Source: Acarospora socialis (taxonomy: Eukaryota > Ascomycota > Lecanoromycetes > Acarosporales > Acarosporaceae). Taken from it: 64,000 nucleotides of DNA. Position numbers and translations under genes: made by a program. Below the pieces are notes generated by a model, which was not told where the DNA came from, ran no database searches, and saw only the letters and a list, made by a program, of their open reading frames with translations. Below, piece by piece: positions 58,650 to 64,000 of this stretch (position 1 is its first letter; every line of letters begins with the position of its first letter). The stretch covers positions 1,302,001-1,366,000 of the forward strand of contig JAMYGW020000012.1 in assembly GCA_025617375.2 (NCBI GenBank), in the 5' to 3' direction.

Positions 58650-60296
58650 TCATAAATGTGGCAGATACTGTGACCAGCCGACTGTCTCGAACAAGCTCGA
58701 AGGTAGATTCCGCAGCGCTAATACGTCCTCTATGAGGATGTATGCCCTCGCGATTGAGTATAAGGCGCAAAGAGTTGTGACGGGAACTAGCATCCTTAAA
58801 GGTACCTCCATACCCGGATCACCATCAGGGGAATTGTTCCGGAGGTGTGCTGCAATATCTTTGGCACGAACTTTGACCCAGTCGAGTCCCTTTGATGGAG
58901 CTAAGCTTCTCTCCTTCCGCGCCGTAGACGGTAGTCCCGGAGCTTTTCGGTTCGGCAGCAAGATATGATGGAAGAGCCCTGCGGTTGCAAGACCAACGAT
59001 GCCGTAAATAAGGGTCATGAGGCTCGCAGCGCGCCATATAATGTGTTTGGCATGCGATGGGAACGAAAAATCCTAGGCTAGCGTGAATATGGCACTGTAC
59101 ACGGCTATGAGGATCCCGCCCGCGACACCCGTTGCCAGGGTGGTTGGCGGCCAGTTGTCGCTCGGGATGCGATTGATGGGCCGATCCTTGAAGCGCCGAG
59201 TAAAAAGACCACCGGGGTACATCTTTGCGAGAATCTGATTGAAGTATGACCAGATAAGGCTCATAAACCACTCTTCACGACTGATGAAGTCGAGGGGTGT
59301 GTGTCTGTAGCTAGACTGGGTACAAACACCGGCCTGTTGCTGGTGTAAAGTCAATCTCAGCAACCCGTCATTATCGTAAGGTGAGAATATAAGACTCGCC
59401 TTGCTTCGGATATCAAAGACATCCGCACTCGTCTCCACGAAAAGAGGCTGCGTCACACCTGAAGGCTTGTGTCTCCAACAAAAAGAGGTAGCGAGCATGA
59501 GGAAGATGAAGCCGAGGGTAGTAAGCTTGAGCGTTGTTAGGTTGATGTGCTGTGCCAATCGGTTAACACAAGTTACGCTGAACCAGATTACCTGCCAGAC
59601 AGTAATGAGTCCAACAAAGGGAGTTAGAATCGAACTACGAGTTGATCCTCTGTCATTAGTCACATACCGAGCGAGTCCGTCTGCTTTGTCCTTGTCGTCG
59701 ATGACCGCCTTGTCGATCTTTGGATAAGTGAGGTAGTCTTTCGAAATCAAGAAGTAGAACTGCTCTGCATCGAGTGGAAAGGGTGGGAAATTAGGTGATC
59801 GGAGGACGAAAGCCTCCCATATCGGCAAAGAAAGCGTGGGTCATGGTCCAGTCAGAATATCCTGCCGATTGAAACTTCTGGAGAATGACTTGATCAGTAT
59901 GCATGGCAGGAGTTGAAGTCAACTATGTTAGCTAGAGTACACACACCTTGACGGAGCGTCGTGCCGAGTCCCACTGCCCTAACGCGAGAGTAAAGAGAAA
60001 ATCTGGCCCCAGGATCCAAGACCGGCGAGGTTGAGCTTGTCACGGAAGCGATCCCAAGAGCTATCCGTTATCGCCGGAATGTTGGGGATTATTGATGACC
60101 AACAACACAGGAATGTGGTAATGGTACAGGAGCAGAGGATGTCAAAGGTTCCTCGGCCGCTTGGATGAGGAACCCAGCCTTTATCAGTGGAAACATTCTG
60201 ATAACCATTTGTGCTCAGATTCCCAGCCATAGAGGTATAAGATATAGCAATGGAAACGGAGAAGAAATGCAGAACGACAAAGTAGCTATATCCCAC
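58650..60296 (-). pseudogene. Decayed fungal multi-pass membrane protein gene
   Basis: Remains of a widespread fungal membrane protein of unknown function. Seen in order on the minus strand: GWVPHPSGRGTFDILCS, then LALGQWDSARRSVK, YSDWTMTHAFFADMGG, FPLDAEQFYFLISKDYLTYPKI, LITVWQVIWFSVTC, LTTLGFIFLMLATSFCWRHKP, and FETVGWSQYLPHL at the natural C-terminus. The frame is broken at least twice (a shift near 60,015 before LGPDFLF, and another near 59,800 between DMGG and FVLRS) and by a TAG near 59,076 where family members have Trp (in the stretch before DFSFPSHAKHIIWR). Introns cannot explain these because homologous residues abut. Its 5' end lies about 420 bp from an AT-rich mutated block, so the G-to-A stop could be spill-over. 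Confidence 0.75.
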
Positions 60297-60719
60297 AAAG
60301 CTTCACGGACGCGCCGGAATTGCGCGTTGCTGACTGTAGTCAAGTCAAAGGCTCGTTTTGAACCTCGTCGTATTGTTATCATGTTGAAGTTGTCCAAGCT
60401 TAAGTGCTCAGAGACGACCTTAATGCCTTCCCTTGCCGCCTGGTCATATAGAAGCTTACCGTGCTTGCTCAGCCCTGCTCAGAAGGATGTGGCGTAGCTT
60501 CAGCCAATTGAATAGGAATTCTTCTATAGAACGGGCACGATATCAGACAAGCACGTGGTCTGCCCTACCTTAGGAGTAGTTGTACAGACCTTACCGTATT
60601 GAGAAACCACTAGCGTTAGTGTTGTAACTATCTCCCCAGAGTCATCTAATTTCCCCAGATACCTTAAGGTACATGTACTGTATGGATCTTGAGCAAATTA
60701 ATCTATACTTGTACTGTCC
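60297..60719. other. Spacer next to the AT-rich block
   Basis: Normal base composition, including a CCTTAAGGTACATGTAC run near 60,660-60,680; possible 5' part of the decayed gene at the left. Confidence 0.4.
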
Positions 60720-62025
60720 TACATGAAACTTCCTCTTTCAGCAATTCTACATTATGACTTCTTCTTTAGACATAGTGACTATTTCTTCACATACAATTCT
60801 ACACAACACAGTATATAGAAAAAAACATAAAATTTAGACATACATCATGATTACACACATAATTGACTTTAATCTTGCAAATAAACAATTCAAGAATCAA
60901 GTGAAACATCATGAACAGCATTGATGATATTAATTGACAAATTATCAAAGTTATGAAATATAAAAGATGAATTCTTCATAATTTCTGTAAATACACTTTA
61001 CTAACTTTACTGATTTTACTGACTATTTTATGAACTACTTTACTGACTGTTTTACTGACTGTTTTACAGTGAAAGAATTCAAAAACAGACTTCAATTAAA
61101 TATTCTGTGTCTCAGTTTCACACTGAAATAAATTTTTATTCAGTACACTGATTACAACAGTATAAAAGTGTGAATAATTTGTCTGTTTTTTGAATTCAGT
61201 CTTAAGTGCAGTCTATAAATATTGCTGCATTACAGATTTATGACAGAGTATGAACAGCACAATACTGTTAAGTATGTCAGCAAGTTAAAAATAAGTTTAT
61301 GAAACAGACATTATGAATGTGAAAATTGTGAATGAAATGAAAGCATAAAAAATGAACATTATTATGAACATTGAAGTTGCAGATCAATTGAATGAAGAAT
61401 TGCATAAAGATTCATAATAAAAGAATTAGAATGAAGATAAAGAAGTTTTGTGAGAGTGTGAATGTGAATGAAATAATGAATGAAAGTGAGTTCTGTGAAG
61501 AAAATATGAGTGATGAAAATATTAATAATGATGAATGAATTTATGAAGAATTTTACAGAGAAAATATGAATAATATTGAGATCAGTGAGAGAACTTGTGA
61601 TAAATTTCATTCTCAGTACTCAAGAGAAATTCTTACTTTCACAGTTTTTTCACAGAGAATCAAAGATTTGAAACAAAAAAAACTGATATATTAGATCTAA
61701 AGATTTACAGAGAGACTTATAAAGAAAACATGAACAGCAGTAAGATCAATGATGATGAATGAATTTGCAAAGATGAATGAACTTACTGAGAAACATATGA
61801 AGAAAATATGAGCAGTGATGAGATCAGCAAAAATGAATAAACTTGTGAAGAAATTTGCAGAGAAATTTGCAGAGAGTGTATGAACAGTGAGAAGATCAAT
61901 GAGAATGATGAGATGAAGAATTTATATTTTTATTGTTTTAATGACTACTAAATTTTAAATATGTAGTCACATTGTGTATATAAGTCTATAAATTGTGTAT
62001 ACAGAAAAAAGTCTCTTCTTGTGTA
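60720..62025. mobile_element. Second AT-rich mutated repeat remnant, type unknown
   Basis: 1.3 kb with the same composition as the 34-45 kb block: CC, GG and CG almost missing. No terminal repeats or target duplication were found, so family and true limits are unknown. Inside: a TTTACTGAC-type short tandem tract (about 61,005-61,068), an inverted pair (61,075-61,090 versus 61,181-61,197) and a degenerate tandem array (61,500-61,900). It is a fossil repeat, heavily broken. Confidence 0.6.
61500..61910 (+). repeat. Degenerate tandem array
   Basis: At least five diverged units starting GAAAATATGAnnAGnnnTGAGATCA at about 61,500, 61,560, 61,725, 61,804 and 61,877, spaced 60-80 bp where adjacent. 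If once coding it would have encoded a repeated acidic segment. Confidence 0.5.
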
Positions 62026-62875
62026 AGTGAGGGCCTCAATTCTAGTATTAAATGACTGTGGCAAATTCAGAACAATTCTTTGAATCCCATTTAGTGTAAT
62101 TGTAGATCAGCAGATGTAGGATGACAACTACCGCTTTGGGATCTTTCCAAAATGACTACGAGTACCTTAGGTATGGAGCGCGCTTTAACCTTAACATTGT
62201 GCGGGGACGCAGAGATTTGAGCAATACAGTACCAGTGTATCAGCCTTGCCGGCTTCTCTCGTTAATAATACGATACTTCTCGTTAATAATACCATACTAT
62301 CCTCCTTTTCATTCACTCACTCACTCTCTCATTCATATGCGCCGGCGATCTGTCATTATCGTGCTCGAGTTTCACATTCATTCAGTTGTCGCTCAATAAC
62401 TCCCATCATTGGGATCTACCTGTCCGTCTATTATTGTCTCTCATTCACTCGAGTCGAAGTCTACTCGAACCGCGCCCTTTGAAACCGTACCTGTCGCAGA
62501 ACTTGCGCCGCCAACGATCTCTCGCGCCCAGAACAACAGCTCAAGTATACCAACGCGGAATACATAGCCAGGTCTTCGGAATCTTTCAATCTTCATCGCT
62601 CCATCTCTACGGAATTTCCGCGAATAAGTCACCTACAAAATCATCTTTGCGCCATCACTCCGAGAGGGTACAATCGGGTTGCGACAACCTTCGCCATCAT
62701 CGAGAGACCATCCTAAATAGCCCGAACCACACTGTCGCATTTCAAGATATCCCGTTTGCCTCGCCCGAGCTTCCACCAGCAGCAAGGTACCGCCGCCTAA
62801 AAGTGCGAGTCATATTAAACACCCCAGGCTCCAAGGTTCCCACTTCCGCGCTCCCGAAACTACGAAGCACTCGCG
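62026..62875. other. Upstream region of the wall-protein gene
   Basis: 850 bp of normal composition. Contains TTCTCGTTAATAATA(C/A) twice in tandem (about 62,259-62,295) and CT-rich promoter-like sequence. An overlapping frame 62,386-63,102 has no protein-like features. Confidence 0.4.
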
Positions 62876-63358
62876 ATGCGTCTCTTAAACCCTCTGTTCA
62901 GCGCCCTTGTCATCGTCTTCTCTTTGCCGCTCATCTCCGCCGAATCCTCGGATGCAAGCGTCCAGACTACCTTCTTGACGTCCACGACGTTTACGACCAA
63001 GACAGTCGTCCAGGCATCCACGGTCGTTATCACCGGAACTGCTCCACCCTCTTCTTCCACTCCTCAACCTTCATCGACCATATCCGACGCTGCCTCCGCT
63101 AGCCACTCCACTGGCGTGGTCATAGCTTCTGCTTCTTCATCGTCGACATCGACTCCACTGGTACGACCCACGTCTACGCTTATAATTGTCGCGCCAACTT
63201 CCACTGCTTCGATCGCTTCCGCCCCCACGGCGACGACGGCGGCGACTACCTCGTTACCGCCTTATTCCGTTCTTGGCGCTGCTGGCAGGCAGCAGGTGAA
63301 TATAGGTTTGGCGGTTCTTGTTGGCGGTCTTTGCGTGGTCGCTGCTGGGCTTGTATAG
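62876..63358 (+). CDS. Ser/Thr-rich GPI-anchored-type cell wall protein
   Basis: Small secreted protein, single exon, 160 residues. N-terminal signal peptide MRLLNPLFSALVIVFSLPLISA (cleavage likely before ESSDA, in part quoted: LVIVFSLPLISA). The body is almost wholly Ser, Thr, Ala, Pro and Val with no cysteines, suiting dense O-glycosylation. The C-terminus has a short polar stretch (GAAGRQQ) and then the hydrophobic tail NIGLAVLVGGLCVVAAGLV, the layout of a GPI-attachment signal. Role is probably structural at the wall; low-complexity sequence prevents a family call. Confidence 0.7.
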   Translation: MRLLNPLFSALVIVFSLPLISAESSDASVQTTFLTSTTFTTKTVVQASTVVITGTAPPSSSTPQPSSTISDAASASHSTGVVIASASSSSTSTPLVRPTSTLIIVAPTSTASIASAPTATTAATTSLPPYSVLGAAGRQQVNIGLAVLVGGLCVVAAGLV

Positions 63359-63828
63359 TCGGTGGGATGACCAGGGGGCACCGGACATGAGGACGCTTTC
63401 GCAGGCTGAGCCTCTCCGTTCCGGCTCCTGGGACGGGAGGGGTTCGTTGTTTGATATGTTGGTTATGATTTATCGATTATGATTTAGCAGGAGATGAGGT
63501 TAGTCGGATTCCAAGGTGTAGGGGAAGCTTTCGACAGTTTAAATATCCCTTCCGCTTCTGTTGACGGAGCTTTGTAGTTGTCGGTGGCTCGTAGTAGATG
63601 TTTAGAAATCTAGATTTGTGTCGTCCATATAAGGATGTATCACGTTCATGATAGCCCTGATATGCCATGATATGGATATGTAACCTGGCAACTCAGCGTT
63701 GTCACGAGAACCTTGCTGGCCTGACCCTGAACGTAACAGTATGCTTGACCTAAAGCAACCTACATCGAACTCCTGTTTCACTGTACATGATGCCTAGCTG
63801 GTCCAACGCAATGATACTATATGAGTAT
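63359..63828. other. Intergenic
   Basis: 470 bp; a minus-strand open frame at 63,477-63,668 lacks protein-like features. Confidence 0.45.
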
Positions 63829-63958
63829 TTATACACTTTCAGGTCGCCGGTTCTGCTGCCTCGGCATGATAATAGGCTGCCGCCTGGCTCGCGCAAACGC
63901 TTCCGTGGCTGTGGGTGGACCCTCTGTCCTAATCACACTCCCTATCGACATGAAGAAG
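63829..63958 (-). CDS. Last exon of a gene running off the right edge (partial)
   Basis: A minus-strand open stretch after a good acceptor (TTGCAG|C with an upstream CTGAT branch-like site) reads FFMSIGSVIRTEGPPTATE, then AFARARRQPIIMPRQQNRRP and a TAA. The basic, Pro/Gln-rich text resembles a cytosolic tail, for example of a transporter, but no family can be named from 43 residues. Confidence 0.35.
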
Positions 63959-64000
63959 CTGCAACGGGAAATATCAGCCAAATTCCCAATATGGCAAACC

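Noticed and set aside
60720-62025. Second AT-rich block as another copy of the long-TIR element
   Set aside because: No match to the CTACGGTGG end or to the LTR could be found by eye.
1-64000. CRISPR arrays, prokaryotic operons or ribosome-binding sites
   Set aside because: No regularly spaced repeats of that kind; intron-rich eukaryotic genes throughout.

Overview
The window is nuclear DNA of a filamentous ascomycete (Pezizomycotina), most likely a dothideomycete; the class is my inference. Support: many 41-130 bp spliceosomal introns, a COP9 subunit 2 gene (lost from budding yeast), a prenylated Rho3, fungal-only families (DUF7580, DUF7708-NACHT, SUR7, MUP1-type permease), an intron-bearing tRNA-Glu, and AT-rich blocks with a repeat-induced mutation signature. 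Intron boundaries were placed by eye from reading frame and remembered family sequences. Every multi-exon model with stated exons adds up to a whole number of codons.

Layout. 1.4-10 kb: conserved housekeeping genes, with CSN2 and CWC25 divergent, then RHO3, a Rogdi/RAV2 V-ATPase assembly factor, and a SUR7-family membrane protein. 10.5-26 kb: an accessory island with a C2H2 + Zn2Cys6 protein, a DUF7580 protein of pseudokinase-like appearance, a relic copy of the zinc-finger gene's 3' end, a large DUF7708-NACHT-C2H2-WD40 STAND protein, and, head to head with it, a Rad5/HLTF-like SNF2 helicase. 26-33.6 kb: siroheme biosynthesis (MET1/MET8-like fusion), a zinc alcohol/formaldehyde dehydrogenase and SEC21 (gamma-COP).

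33.84-45.48 kb: an 11.6-kb AT-rich block, which is a DNA transposon with ~500-bp terminal inverted repeats carrying a nested, badly broken Ty3/Gypsy LTR element (361-bp LTRs, 5-bp target duplication). It sits in what was a short divergent promoter between SEC21 and a phosducin-like gene. 45.7-55.9 kb: phosducin-like PLP2, an AP-1-type bZIP factor, tRNA-Glu, ribosomal protein eS27, an LRR protein and a MUP1-type amino acid permease. 56.5-64 kb: a secreted 10-cysteine protein, a decayed membrane-protein gene, a second AT-rich mutated block (60.72-62.03 kb), a GPI-anchored-type wall protein, and the 3' end of a gene running off the right edge.

Most notable: the STAND protein's C-terminal propeller aligns blade by blade with the Tup1/TupA corepressor WD40 domain, as I remember it, which suggests an NLR-like sensor carrying an integrated corepressor-like domain. 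Also notable are the almost complete loss of CC, GG and CG (but not CA/TG) in the AT-rich blocks, three consecutive micro-exons in RHO3, and three GC-AG introns.
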